Below are positions 52,816 through 61,420 of a stretch of DNA of 64,000 nt, one piece after another; position 1 is the first letter of the stretch, and each line of letters opens with the position of its first letter. A program made the position numbers and the translations under genes. Location of the stretch: assembly GCA_965249005.1 (NCBI GenBank), contig CBDFLD010000013.1, positions 124,001 through 188,000 of the forward strand. Reading direction: 5' to 3'. The stretch comes from CBDFLD01 sp965249005. Its GTDB lineage: Bacteria > Acidobacteriota > UBA6911. The notes below the pieces were generated by a model. The model ran no database searches. It had not been told where the DNA came from and was given only the letters and a program-made list of their open reading frames with translations.

Positions 52816-53905
52816 CATTCGGCCCCAGGAGGTCGAGCGTCTTCTGGTTCGCGGTACGAACTGGGTCGGGGACGCGATCATGTCGATGCCGGCTCTGGTA
52901 GAGATCCGTCGGATCTTCACCCGGGCGAGGATCTCCTTGCTCGTGCGCCCGTGGGTCCAGAGCATTTACCAGAGCGCGGATTTTATCGACGAAGTCTTGA
53001 TTTTCGACAGGCCGGGTAAACACCAAGGGTTTCGCGGGATGGGCAACCTTCGTCAGAGTTTGAGCCAGGCAGACTTCCAACTGGCCATTCTTCTTCAGAA
53101 CGCGTTCCAGGCTGCGTGGATTGCGTGGTGGGCGAGGATCCCCCAAAGGGTCGGCTACGCGCTCGACGGTCGGGGAATATTCTTGACTCACAGACTCAAG
53201 GTCGATCCCCAGATCCGCACCGTTCACCAAGTGTACTACTACCTCGATCTCCTCTCGACCTTGGGGTTGTTGCCCCCCAGACTCTGGGATAGGCCCGACT
53301 ATCGGCCTACCATGCGACTGGCGGCGCAAACGCAGGATAGACTATCCTGCAGGTCGATACTCGCGGGTGAGGGAGTCACGGCCACGGAGCAGGTCATCGG
53401 GATTTGTCCCGGGGCCGCCTACGGTTCCGCTAAGCGCTGGCTTCCAGAGCGATTCGCAAAGGTTGCAGACGAGTTGGTTTCCCGTTACCAGACCCGGATC
53501 GTCATTCTAGGCTCTGCTTCTGAGGGGGATGTAGCCACTGAGGTGGCACGAACAATGAAACACACACCGGTGGACTTGACCGGAAAGACCACCCTCGGAG
53601 AGCTTATGGCGGTTCTGGAAAGATGCATGCTTCTGATTACGAATGATTCTGGACCGATGCACTTGGCAGCAGCCCTCGACGTTCCGCAAGTATCCATCTT
53701 TGGATCCACCAGCCCGACGGCGACAGGCCCCCGGAGCAATGCGGCACAGGTGATTCACAATCCGGTGTCATGCAGCCCGTGTTTTCTGAGAGAATGTCCC
53801 ATCGATTTTCGATGTATGACGGGAATCGGTGTCGAGGCGGTGCTACAGGCAGCGCATCATGGCGTACTTCAGGGCAAGAGGCGCCAATCCGGCATACAGG
53901 GGTAA
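52808..53905 (+). CDS. waaF: LPS heptosyltransferase II-like GT9 enzyme
   Basis: This GT9 protein of 365 residues (start ATG 52808) shows VRGTNWVGDAIMSMPAL, the WaaF N-terminus. The ADP-heptose site has ICPGAAYGSAKRWLPERFAKVADEL, and the late motif TNDSGPMHLAAALDVPQVSIFGSTSP is intact. A C-terminal cysteine cluster (CSPCFLRECPIDFRCM) is common in this family. It adds heptose to the inner core. A longer frame starts at 52730 inside lpxK and lacks family match. Confidence 0.94.
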   Translation: MNDIRPQEVERLLVRGTNWVGDAIMSMPALVEIRRIFTRARISLLVRPWVQSIYQSADFIDEVLIFDRPGKHQGFRGMGNLRQSLSQADFQLAILLQNAFQAAWIAWWARIPQRVGYALDGRGIFLTHRLKVDPQIRTVHQVYYYLDLLSTLGLLPPRLWDRPDYRPTMRLAAQTQDRLSCRSILAGEGVTATEQVIGICPGAAYGSAKRWLPERFAKVADELVSRYQTRIVILGSASEGDVATEVARTMKHTPVDLTGKTTLGELMAVLERCMLLITNDSGPMHLAAALDVPQVSIFGSTSPTATGPRSNAAQVIHNPVSCSPCFLRECPIDFRCMTGIGVEAVLQAAHHGVLQGKRRQSGIQG

Positions 53906-54218
53906 AATGGAGAAATTGTGAGGGTGAGCAAGAAAAAACCACAAGGCCCGGAGCTAGATGGTCAAGCCAGGAAGCATCCCCCCGGACATCCAGACTCGTT
54001 CTTCATTACTCCAGGCCATGCGGTTATCTTAAGTCGATGTCAGGATACCTCCAACGGGGACCTCGGTCTGTGACTCGAATCACCAAATCTTCAATGAAGA
54101 GCTTTTTGGCTTCCAAAACGTGCGCCGAGCGCGTCCGCTTGACCTGGCGTTTCGGATTGAGAGCGTGGCAAGATTCTGCTAAGGTCTTTTGCTTGCTTCG
54201 CTTACATGGGATTAGGCA
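53906..54218. other. Interval between waaF and gmhB without a clear gene
   Basis: No intact gene is supported. A plus-strand stretch (about 54060-54215) encodes KSFLASKTCAE then RFGLRAWQDSAKVF and LLRLHGI, faintly like the S(R/K)A-x-W...GIPTP region of WaaP/InaA-type LPS kinases, but it ends in a stop. TTGAGA (54157-54162), 17 bases and TAAGGT (54180-54185) may be a promoter for gmhB. Confidence 0.35.
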
Positions 54219-54794
54219 ATGAACCGAGCTGTTTTTCTTGATCGCGATGGCACCATCAACGAAGAGGTCGGGTACATCAATCACATCGACCGATTCAAGG
54301 TCTTTCCCTGGGCCGCGTCGGCCATCAGGCGGCTCAACGATGCAGGGGCACGGTCAATCGTGGTCACAAATCAGTCCGGAGTAGCCCGCGGTTACTTCCC
54401 GGAGAGCCTGGTTCACGAAGTGCATTCAAAACTGCGGACGGAACTCGCAGAGGGCGGAGGCATGCTCGATGCCATCTACTATTGTCCCCATCATCCGGAG
54501 GCGAAAATCCCATCACTCAGGCAGAGGTGCGAATGTCGCAAGCCTCAAGCTGGCATGCTGAAGCAGGCTGCACATGAGTTCGCACTGGATCTGGATTCCT
54601 GCTACGTGGTTGGAGACCGATATCTCGATATGGAACTCGCTCACCGGATCGGATCCCGGTCTGTCCTGGTTCTTTCCGGTTATGGCAGGGGAGAATACCT
54701 GTTCGGAAAGGATACGTGGACGAGGCAGCCCGACCACGTTGCCGAAAATCTTTCGGATGCGATCGACTGGATCTTGTCCACGTTCGTACCCTAG
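54219..54794 (+). CDS. gmhB: D-glycero-beta-D-manno-heptose 1,7-bisphosphate 7-phosphatase
   Basis: This 191-residue HAD phosphatase has the nucleophile motif FLDRDGTINE, then VVTNQSGVARGYF, and the zinc-binding loop CPHHP...CECRKP with the fourth Cys pair. VGDRYLDMELAHRIG gives the late acidic motif. The zinc loop is the mark of GmhB within the histidinol-phosphatase-like class. It makes heptose 1-phosphate for ADP-heptose; GmhA and HldE/HldD are not in the window. A ggattagg lies before the ATG. Confidence 0.95.
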   Translation: MNRAVFLDRDGTINEEVGYINHIDRFKVFPWAASAIRRLNDAGARSIVVTNQSGVARGYFPESLVHEVHSKLRTELAEGGGMLDAIYYCPHHPEAKIPSLRQRCECRKPQAGMLKQAAHEFALDLDSCYVVGDRYLDMELAHRIGSRSVLVLSGYGRGEYLFGKDTWTRQPDHVAENLSDAIDWILSTFVP

Positions 54795-54840
54795 ACAGTG
54801 CAGACTTCAAAACGGCGCTGTCGTCGCGCACGGTTCCCGA

Positions 54841-55920
54841 ATGTCTCAACCTAAACGCATCCTCATTATTCGATTGAGCTCGTTCGGAGACATTCTGCAT
54901 ACGTTGCCGGCGTTTGACAGTCTGAGACGGGCATTTCCTGCCGCGAGGATAGACTGGCTGGTTGAGCAACGCGTGCAGAGCATCTTGAGAACGGTGGAAG
55001 GCATAGACCAGATTCTGACCCTGGACACCGAGTCGCTGCGCAAGCACCCGTGGAGCCTACCGCTGTGGCGAGACTGTATTTCGTTCATTGCCGATCTCCG
55101 GCGTAGGCACTACGACCTCGCCATTGATTTTCAAGGACTCATAAAGACTGGATTCCTTGCGTTTGTCAGCGGAGCGAAGGATCGAGTTGGTTTCGGCAAG
55201 CAATTGGTCCGAGAAAAACCAGCTCACTGGTTCTACCACCGCGGAGCCGATGGCGGTCCGGCTCGAGCCCACATCGCTCGACTCAATTCTATGTTGGCTG
55301 AATTTGCCGGAGGGGTATCCTCCGAGAGGCTCGTGCCCCTGCGCGCTGAAGCAGCAGATTCCGAGCTCGTCCAGGAAAGACTGGCAGCGGAAGGGGTTTC
55401 AAGCTACATCATCATCAATCCTGGTGGCGGCTGGTCGACAAAGCTCTGGCACCCCACGAAATTTGCGGCACTGGCAGATCGTATTGAAGCTGAACTCCGC
55501 CTTCGTGTCCTCGTCACAACGGGACCTGGCGAAGGGATCCTCTACGACCAGATCTCTCTTCACTGCAAACGCCGTCCGCCACTCCATCTGAAACTGACCT
55601 TCAACCAACTCATCCCTTTGTGCATTGGGGCTCGAGTCCTGGTCGCGGGCGACACCGGTCCATTTCATTTGGCGTGTGCGCTCGGGACTCCCGTGGTGGG
55701 AATATTCGGACCCACATCTCCCATCCGAAACGGGCCGCTCTCGAGCGAGGACGAGGCAGTGCATCGTACGCTCCCCTGTAGCTTCTGCCATAGCAGGACC
55801 TGCCCAACTCAGAACGAGTGTATGGATATCTCGGTTTCCGAGGTGTTTGCTGCGGTACAGCGCCGTCTTGACAAACCGATAGGGAGCGTCCATCGTTTCT
55901 CCCATGAGACTGCTCACTAG
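54841..55920 (+). CDS. waaC: LPS heptosyltransferase I-like GT9 enzyme
   Basis: This second GT9 protein of 359 residues starts at ATG 54841, with the typical opening ILIIRLSSFGDILHTLPAFDSLRR. The nucleotide-sugar motif INPGGGWSTKLWHPTKFAALAD is followed by VAGDTGPFHLACALGTPVVGIFGPTSP. Motif order and LSSFGD make it closer to WaaC than to WaaF, but GT9 assignments by eye are uncertain. It overlaps the DUF3108 gene by 17 bases and follows gmhB by 46. Confidence 0.88.
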   Translation: MSQPKRILIIRLSSFGDILHTLPAFDSLRRAFPAARIDWLVEQRVQSILRTVEGIDQILTLDTESLRKHPWSLPLWRDCISFIADLRRRHYDLAIDFQGLIKTGFLAFVSGAKDRVGFGKQLVREKPAHWFYHRGADGGPARAHIARLNSMLAEFAGGVSSERLVPLRAEAADSELVQERLAAEGVSSYIIINPGGGWSTKLWHPTKFAALADRIEAELRLRVLVTTGPGEGILYDQISLHCKRRPPLHLKLTFNQLIPLCIGARVLVAGDTGPFHLACALGTPVVGIFGPTSPIRNGPLSSEDEAVHRTLPCSFCHSRTCPTQNECMDISVSEVFAAVQRRLDKPIGSVHRFSHETAH

Positions 55921-56722
55921 TTGTGCGTTCTGCACGCTCATGCTCCTCCAACAAATCCCCGTGTGCCTCTCAGACGATGAACCACCGAGGCCAGCCCCTT
56001 TTGCTGTGGGAGAAACTCTCGGCTACCAGGTGCATTGGTCGCCGCCATGGTACCTGTTTTTCATTCCATCCATGGAAGCAGGCACGGCGCAGCTGAAAAT
56101 CGCCGAGGAACTCCAATACGGTGGGAATAGGGCTGTCCGGATCATGTTCGAAGTGAATTCCAGCGGCGCTCTGGCCAAACTGTTCGGACTAAAGGTACAG
56201 GACCGTTTTGAGTTCATCACCGACCCAAATACTTTTTGCACATTCAGCGCTTACAAACAAATCCGTGAGGGGCGGCGAAAAAGGGATGTGGACGTCACAT
56301 ATTTTCCGGAGTTGAATCAGCTCCACATCTTCGAGGTCGATCGCAGTAAGGAAACCAAGGAACTAAAACGAGATGAGTTTGTCACGGAGATTCCTGGTTG
56401 CGTCAGGGATTTGTTCTCCGCCCTCTATTTCATTCGACGCCGCGAATACAAAGAGGGACTGGTACACCGATCCGTGGTCGGCGACAATGCAAACATCAAG
56501 GAAGTAGAAACGCGAGTCTTGAAGCGGCAAGTTGTGAAGACTCCATTAGGAGAGTTCGATTCCTGGAAGTTTCAAACCGTGTCTCTTCTTGGAGGACTCT
56601 TCAAAGGGGGCGGAGAGTTTCACTTCTGGCTATCGGCAGATGAGCGTAATCTTCCTGTTATGTTCGAGGCAAAGGTAAAACTGGGAAAGGTCACCGGCAA
56701 ATTGAAGCACTATCAGCCCTGA
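55904..56722 (+). CDS. DUF3108 domain periplasmic protein
   Basis: The 272-residue protein has a Sec signal peptide (about residues 1-22) followed by the DUF3108 region: PFAVGETLGYQVHW near the start, SLLGGLFKGGGEFHFWLS and ERNLPVMFEAKVKLGKVTGKL at the end. The family is predicted beta-rich, periplasmic, of unknown function, and is often encoded near envelope or LPS genes, as here (17-base overlap with waaC). It is the last gene of the cluster and converges on rnpB. Confidence 0.9.
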   Translation: MRLLTSCAFCTLMLLQQIPVCLSDDEPPRPAPFAVGETLGYQVHWSPPWYLFFIPSMEAGTAQLKIAEELQYGGNRAVRIMFEVNSSGALAKLFGLKVQDRFEFITDPNTFCTFSAYKQIREGRRKRDVDVTYFPELNQLHIFEVDRSKETKELKRDEFVTEIPGCVRDLFSALYFIRRREYKEGLVHRSVVGDNANIKEVETRVLKRQVVKTPLGEFDSWKFQTVSLLGGLFKGGGEFHFWLSADERNLPVMFEAKVKLGKVTGKLKHYQP

Positions 56723-56755
56723 CCCGGGCGCCGGTGAAGTCCGCTGGCAGCAAAA

Positions 56756-57141
56756 ATCGGAGTTGGCCGTAAGCCGAATTCTGTGTCTTGCCGATCGAGC
56801 GACCTGCAAGCGGTAATCATTCATCTGGTCCCAGAGTCACCCCTGGGATCAAGCGGTCTACCCAAAAGCACCGGACGGGCCGCCCTTGATCCTTAACGGA
56901 TAGCTTTTCTATTTGACCTTGCTCCGTGTGGGGTTTGCCCTGCCACGACTGTTGCCAGCCGCGCGGTGCGCTCTTACCGCACCTTTTCACCCTTACCCTT
57001 CCAAAAGGAAGGGCGGTATCTTTTCTGTGGCACTTTCCGTAGGGTCACCCCTCCCTCGCGTTACGAGGCACACTGCCCTGTGGAGTTCGGACTTTCCTCG
57101 GTCCCGCAAAACGGAACCGCGATTACCTGGCCAACTCCGAC
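56756..57141 (-). ncRNA. rnpB: RNase P RNA (bacterial class A)
   Basis: Minus-strand RNA of about 386 bases. The universally conserved 5' segment GAGGAAAGTCCGAACTCC and the later ACAGAAAAGATACC are present. P1 pairs the first bases GTCGGAGTTGG with the last CCAACTCCGAT (11 bp with a final G-U). A T-run follows the 3' end and may end transcription. It begins six bases after the ligA stop codon on the same strand. Confidence 0.96.
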
Positions 57142-57146
57142 AAGAG

Positions 57147-59216
57147 CTATTGTACCGAATCCGGCGGCAAGGAACCAACTTCGGAAAGCATTCGCATAAA
57201 AGTATCTTCATCCACCACTGCAATGCCGAGCTTCTGGGCTTTTTTCAGCTTACTCCCTTCCTCGTCCCCACGAATCAAAAAATCGGCTTTTGCGCTCACG
57301 CTCGAGTTCACTCTTCCCCCTCTTTGCTCGATGGCGTCCTTCGCCTGTTGGCGGGTGAGGGACTTCAGCTTCCCGGTCAGGACAAAACTGCGCCCAACAA
57401 ACGGACGCCCTTGCGCAGCGGTTCGCTCGACTTTCATGCTCAGGCCTGCTTGCTGAAGACGATCGAGCAACTGCCGGTTCTCCGCTTCGGCAAAAAAGGA
57501 ATGGACGCTCTCGGCGATTCGCGGTCCCACCTCGTGGACTTTTTCGATCTCCTCGATCGCCGCATCACATAACGCCCCCACGCTTCCGAACTGCTCGGCC
57601 AGGAGCCGCGCCGTCCGCTCACCCACATAGCGGATTCCAAGCGCAAAAAGAATTCGGCCCAAATCCTTCTGCTTGCTTTGTTCCAACTGTTCCAAGAGAT
57701 TCGAAGCTGACTTCTCCGCCATGCGTTCTATGCTTGACAGCTTCATGGGATCGATGGAATACAGATCACTCACATCACGGACTATCCCGGAATCGACCAG
57801 TTTTTCGACGAGCGATTCGCCCAGCCCCTCGATCCGCATTGCCTTTCGAGAGGCAAAATGCAAGATCGCCTCTTTCAGCTGAGCCGGGCAGCGGGGGTTC
57901 ACGCACCTCGTGGCGGATTCTCCCTTCTCGCGCACTACTTTCGTTTTGCATGCCGGGCAGCGAAGTGGCATCGAGAATTGTGGTAGATTTTCGGTCCGCT
58001 CTTCGTGGAGAGCTCGGACAATTTTCGGAATTACATCCCCGCCCTTCTCGATGACGACCTGATCTCCGGGACGAACATCCAGCCTCAAGATTTCGTCTTC
58101 GTTGTGAAGAGTCGCACGGCTCACCGTCGAGCCGCCGACTACGACAGGGTCCAGATGTGCGACCGGAGTCAGGGCACCCGTTCGTCCAACGCGAACGGTC
58201 ACTTCCCGCAACGTGGTTCGAGCCTGGCGGGCCTGAAACTTGTAGGCAATCGCCCATCGTGGAAACTTGGAAGTGTTCCCAAGTTTGTTCTGCGCCCCAA
58301 TATCGTTCAGTTTGACGACTACTCCGTCGATTTCGTAGTCAAGAGAATCTCTCCGTGTTTTGTATTCCGTACAGTAGTGCTTGACTTCTACCAGCGTCTC
58401 GCAAAGCCGGCTAGCCGGACTGACTCGAAATCCCGCGTCCTTCAACCACTGCAGATGCACCCAATGCGTCTCGAAAAACGGGGATCCGTCCAGGAAGAGA
58501 CCGTAAACAAACGCGTCGAGTCCCCGCGCCGCTACAATCTCGGAATCCAGGGTCCGTAGCGTGCCGGCTGCCGCGTTTCGCGGGTTCGCAAACAGAGGAT
58601 CTCCGCTCTTCTTCCGAGCGGAGTTCAGCCGCTCGAATGCCGTCCGCGGCAGATATACTTCTCCACGAACCTCTACATCCGCTTCTCCGATTGAAGCAGT
58701 ATCGACGGAGTAGCGTTTCTCACTTGGCAAGTGAATCCGCAACGGGATCGACCGAATGGTTCGAACATTGGAGGTGACCAAGTCCCCCTGGTTCCCATCT
58801 CCCCTGGTGACCGCCTCACGCAGCACACCGTTGCTGTAGCGCAAGGATATGGACACGCCATCGACTTTCAGCTCGGATACAAAGGGCCCGGGGGACGCGG
58901 GCGATTCAGATGAAAGCAGCTTCTCGATTCGTCGTCCGAACTCATCCAGTTCATCGAACGAATACACGTTGTCGAGACTGAGCATGGGGGCACGATGCCG
59001 ACGGGTTTCAAAACCTTCGAGAGGTTGCCCGCCCACTCGCTGGGTCGGCGAGTCCGCGGTCAGAAGATGCGGATGGGTCTGCTCGAGTCCAGCCAATTCA
59101 CGCATCAACTGGTCGAACTCGAAATCGGAAATTTCCGGTTGCGCCTCGACGTAGTACAGCCTTTCATGGTAACGGATTCGGTCCCTAAGGCTTCGGATGC
59201 GTGCGTCGATAGTCAC
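57147..59216 (-). CDS. ligA: NAD-dependent DNA ligase LigA
   Basis: The 689-residue LigA has the Ia domain at the start (LYYVEAQPEISDFEFDQLM), active-site Lys in ELKVDGVS, and the OB-fold region. A zinc finger shows CPACKTKV followed by CVNPRCPAQ. Helix-hairpin-helix repeats (GIRYVGERTARLLA) and a C-terminal BRCT domain (FVGRSFVLTGKLKSLTRQQA) follow. It seals nicks after replication and repair. Its last codons contain the rnpB -10. Confidence 0.97.
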   Translation of the reverse strand: MTIDARIRSLRDRIRYHERLYYVEAQPEISDFEFDQLMRELAGLEQTHPHLLTADSPTQRVGGQPLEGFETRRHRAPMLSLDNVYSFDELDEFGRRIEKLLSSESPASPGPFVSELKVDGVSISLRYSNGVLREAVTRGDGNQGDLVTSNVRTIRSIPLRIHLPSEKRYSVDTASIGEADVEVRGEVYLPRTAFERLNSARKKSGDPLFANPRNAAAGTLRTLDSEIVAARGLDAFVYGLFLDGSPFFETHWVHLQWLKDAGFRVSPASRLCETLVEVKHYCTEYKTRRDSLDYEIDGVVVKLNDIGAQNKLGNTSKFPRWAIAYKFQARQARTTLREVTVRVGRTGALTPVAHLDPVVVGGSTVSRATLHNEDEILRLDVRPGDQVVIEKGGDVIPKIVRALHEERTENLPQFSMPLRCPACKTKVVREKGESATRCVNPRCPAQLKEAILHFASRKAMRIEGLGESLVEKLVDSGIVRDVSDLYSIDPMKLSSIERMAEKSASNLLEQLEQSKQKDLGRILFALGIRYVGERTARLLAEQFGSVGALCDAAIEEIEKVHEVGPRIAESVHSFFAEAENRQLLDRLQQAGLSMKVERTAAQGRPFVGRSFVLTGKLKSLTRQQAKDAIEQRGGRVNSSVSAKADFLIRGDEEGSKLKKAQKLGIAVVDEDTFMRMLSEVGSLPPDSVQ
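57149..57154 (-). promoter_or_regulatory. -10 box of rnpB overlapping the ligA stop codon
   Basis: TACAAT on the minus strand ends with the T of the ligA TAG stop, 7 to 8 bases before the RNA 5' end deduced from P1. A weak -35-like TTGGTT lies 18 bases upstream, inside ligA. Confidence 0.6.
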
Positions 59217-59254
59217 GATACGGCTCAGCGTCCCCCCGGGCTTGCCCTGTGAGT

Positions 59255-60301
59255 TCAGCTCACTTTTCCTTTGGCGGCAGCTTCCTGCACGACGGGCCTC
59301 ACTAGACCATGGATCTCTCTGAGCTTCGAGTCCAATACATCCGTAATCTCGGAATGTTCCCGAAGGAATTGTTTCGAATTCTCACGTCCTTGCCCGAGCC
59401 TTTCCCCTTCGTAGGAAAACCAGGAACCGCTCTTTTCGACGAGGCCCTTCTTGACGCCCAGGTCGAGGAGATCCCCCACGTAGGAAATACCTTCATTGAA
59501 AATCAGGTCGAATTCAGCCTCACGGAACGGAGGCGCCATCTTGTTTTTCACGACCTTGGCCCGGGTTCTGTTTCCCATGACCAGATCCCCCTCTTTGATA
59601 GACGCTATCCGCCGAATCTCTACCCGGACCGACGAGTAGAACTTCAAGGCACGGCCCCCCGTTGTCGTTTCCGGATTGCCAAACATCACGCCGATCTTTT
59701 CCCGGATCTGATTGATAAAAACCAAACAAGTGTTGGACTTGGCGACGACCGCGGTCAGCTTTCGCATCGCCTGAGACATCAATCTCGCATGCAGGCCTGG
59801 GAGAGAATCCCCCATTTCGCCTTCGAGCTCCGCCCTCGGAACTAGTGCAGCGACAGAATCGATGACCAGAATATCGATCGCGCCGCTCCGCACCAGTACT
59901 TCTGCGATCTCGAGGGCCTGCTCCCCACTATCAGGTTGCGAAACAAGAAGCTCGTCGGTATTGACACGAAGTTTGGCCGCGTAGCTTGCGTCCATCGCAT
60001 GCTCCGCGTCTACGAACGCGGCCGAGCCGCCGACCTTTTGCGCCTCGGCAATGGCGTGAAGCGCAACGGTTGTCTTGCCACTCGACTCCGGGCCGTAAAT
60101 CTCGACAACTCTACCCTTGGGAAATCCGCCAATGCCAAGTGCCACGTCGAAAGAGATCGATCCGGTCGAGATTGCCTTAAACTCTCTGGTGTCTACACGG
60201 TCTCCCAAACGCATGATCGAACCCTTGCCGAACTGTCTCTCGATCTGAGTCAAGGCAATATCGATCGCCTTGTTCCTGCTCTTCCGATCTTCGGTCATCA
60301 T
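59255..60301 (-). CDS. recA: Recombinase RecA
   Basis: The 348-residue RecA has Walker A GPESSGKTTVALH, the catalytic Glu segment near FVDAEHAMD, loop L1 in the GEMGDSLPGLHARLMS stretch and loop L2 in FGNPETTTGGRALKFYSS. Two adjacent ATG codons (60301 and 60298) follow AAGGAG; the second has better spacing. A longer frame (to 60361) adds 20 residues without family match. No clear LexA box was seen upstream. It lies 38 bases upstream of ligA. Confidence 0.97.
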   Translation of the reverse strand: MMTEDRKSRNKAIDIALTQIERQFGKGSIMRLGDRVDTREFKAISTGSISFDVALGIGGFPKGRVVEIYGPESSGKTTVALHAIAEAQKVGGSAAFVDAEHAMDASYAAKLRVNTDELLVSQPDSGEQALEIAEVLVRSGAIDILVIDSVAALVPRAELEGEMGDSLPGLHARLMSQAMRKLTAVVAKSNTCLVFINQIREKIGVMFGNPETTTGGRALKFYSSVRVEIRRIASIKEGDLVMGNRTRAKVVKNKMAPPFREAEFDLIFNEGISYVGDLLDLGVKKGLVEKSGSWFSYEGERLGQGRENSKQFLREHSEITDVLDSKLREIHGLVRPVVQEAAAKGKVS

Positions 60302-60793
60302 TTCTCCTTTTGCGGGTTGAATTCTTGCTTCAGAACCTTTGCCATTCTGTCTTGAGCCCATCGTACTGTCATTGAGTGGGCAACAATCTATGCTGCTCCC
60401 GCACGAAGGCTAGAATGATCCAATGCCCTGCGGTCGAGCATGCTGCGTGGATGAATCCCGGGACGCAGATCCTCTCAACCGTCCTAACCGGCGTTGCTCA
60501 GATCGGTTCAATTTAAGTACGGGACTGTCGCGCCGGCCCGACCCTGGGGACAGCAGCGATCGTCGCTGGCCTCTTCCCTAAACCTCGCTCAACAGGGCAC
60601 GGAGCGGTATCACGTCACGGATCGAACACGCACGATCGGCCGCATCAGTTCCTTCACCGGGCTTCGCGCCTGAGTCCGCCCGAATCCTGTCGCGACGTTA
60701 CGCGACGCCATGCCACGCGGCACATGAAAACTCTTATTGACGGAGCTGGAGGTCGCTGATAACATGCGTTCTTTTCTTCACCGGAGTAATGTC
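60302..60793. other. Divergent interval between recA and rpmB
   Basis: No protein gene is supported. The right side carries the rpmB promoter. For recA on the minus strand I found no strong -35/-10 pair and no obvious SOS operator. Open frames here are short or belong to rpmB's 5' extension. Confidence 0.45.
60737..60765 (+). promoter_or_regulatory. Sigma-70 promoter of rpmB
   Basis: TTGACG (60737-60742), 17 bases and TAACAT (60760-60765) match the consensus well. The rpmB ATG lies 29 bases after the -10, with ggag at 60783-60786 as ribosome site. Confidence 0.65.
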
Positions 60794-60985
60794 ATGGCCC
60801 GGCAGTGTTACGTGTGCTCCAAACGAACTATTTTGGGTTCCACCATCTCGCACGCCCACAATGTTCAATCCAGGAAGTTCAAACCTAACCTCCAGCGCAT
60901 CCGAATTCTCGAGAGAGGTTCCGTAAAGCGGGTTCGTATCTGCACTCGCTGCATTCGCTCTGGAAAAATCCGCAAGGCCAGCTAG
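60794..60985 (+). CDS. rpmB: 50S ribosomal protein L28 (zinc-ribbon form)
   Basis: The 63-residue L28 begins MARQCYVCSKRTILGSTISHAHN and has RKFKPNLQRIRI. Two CxxC pairs (CYVC and CTRC) make it the C-plus, zinc-binding form. I use ATG 60794, which has ggag upstream; a frame extends back to 60737 inside the promoter. It converges with ridA and overlaps its end by 4 bases. C-plus L28 is often paired elsewhere with a C-minus paralogue under zinc control (family knowledge). Confidence 0.95.
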   Translation: MARQCYVCSKRTILGSTISHAHNVQSRKFKPNLQRIRILERGSVKRVRICTRCIRSGKIRKAS

Positions 60986-61359
60986 GTCGAGGCTATCGCG
61001 TCGATCTCAACGAGGACATTCTTTGGAAGCCGGCGGACTTCCACCGTCGCCCGGGCAGGTTTCGAGCCTCCCAAGGACTCCTCGTAGACTTCATTCATCC
61101 GTGCAAAATCGTCCATACTCGCCAGGTAAATCGTGGTCCTGACCACTCGGCTGAAGTCCGTTCCGGACGCCCTCAGGATCGCATCCAGGTTTCCCATGAC
61201 CTTTTGCGTCTGAACGGCGATATCCCCTTGTAGTACCCGTCCACTTTCGGCATCCATGGCGATCTGTCCCGACACGAAAACAAAACCGTTGGCCCGTATC
61301 GCCTGTGAGTATGGTCCAATCGGGGCCGGCGCAGCCTTCGTGATGATGGTCTCCAACAT
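60982..61359 (-). CDS. ridA: RidA-family reactive imine/enamine deaminase
   Basis: This 125-residue RidA/YjgF protein begins with the core APAPIGPYSQAI. It contains FVFVSGQI and ends with the Arg-containing substrate motif PARATVEVRRLPKNVLVEID. It hydrolyses reactive 2-aminoacrylate-type intermediates from PLP enzymes. ATG 61359 follows AAGGAG at somewhat long spacing; ATG 61383 is possible. The stop lies 61 bases before the rel gene end. Confidence 0.92.
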   Translation of the reverse strand: MLETIITKAAPAPIGPYSQAIRANGFVFVSGQIAMDAESGRVLQGDIAVQTQKVMGNLDAILRASGTDFSRVVRTTIYLASMDDFARMNEVYEESLGGSKPARATVEVRRLPKNVLVEIDAIAST

Positions 61360-61420
61360 ACGCGTCTCTCGCTCCTTGTCCATACGTTTCCCTGCTTGCG
61401 AACGTTACCGTGGTCACAGA

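Noticed and set aside
53770..54222. 150-codon plus frame across the waaF end and the following gap
   Set aside because: Its first half is out of frame inside waaF; only the last part was kept as a weak kinase-remnant idea.
56913..57572. 219-codon plus frame over rnpB and the ligA end
   Set aside because: It lies opposite conserved RNase P RNA motifs and ligA, so it is not coding.
60302..60500. LexA/SOS operator upstream of recA
   Set aside because: I looked for CTGT-N8-ACAG and GAAC-N4-GTTC patterns and saw only partial matches.
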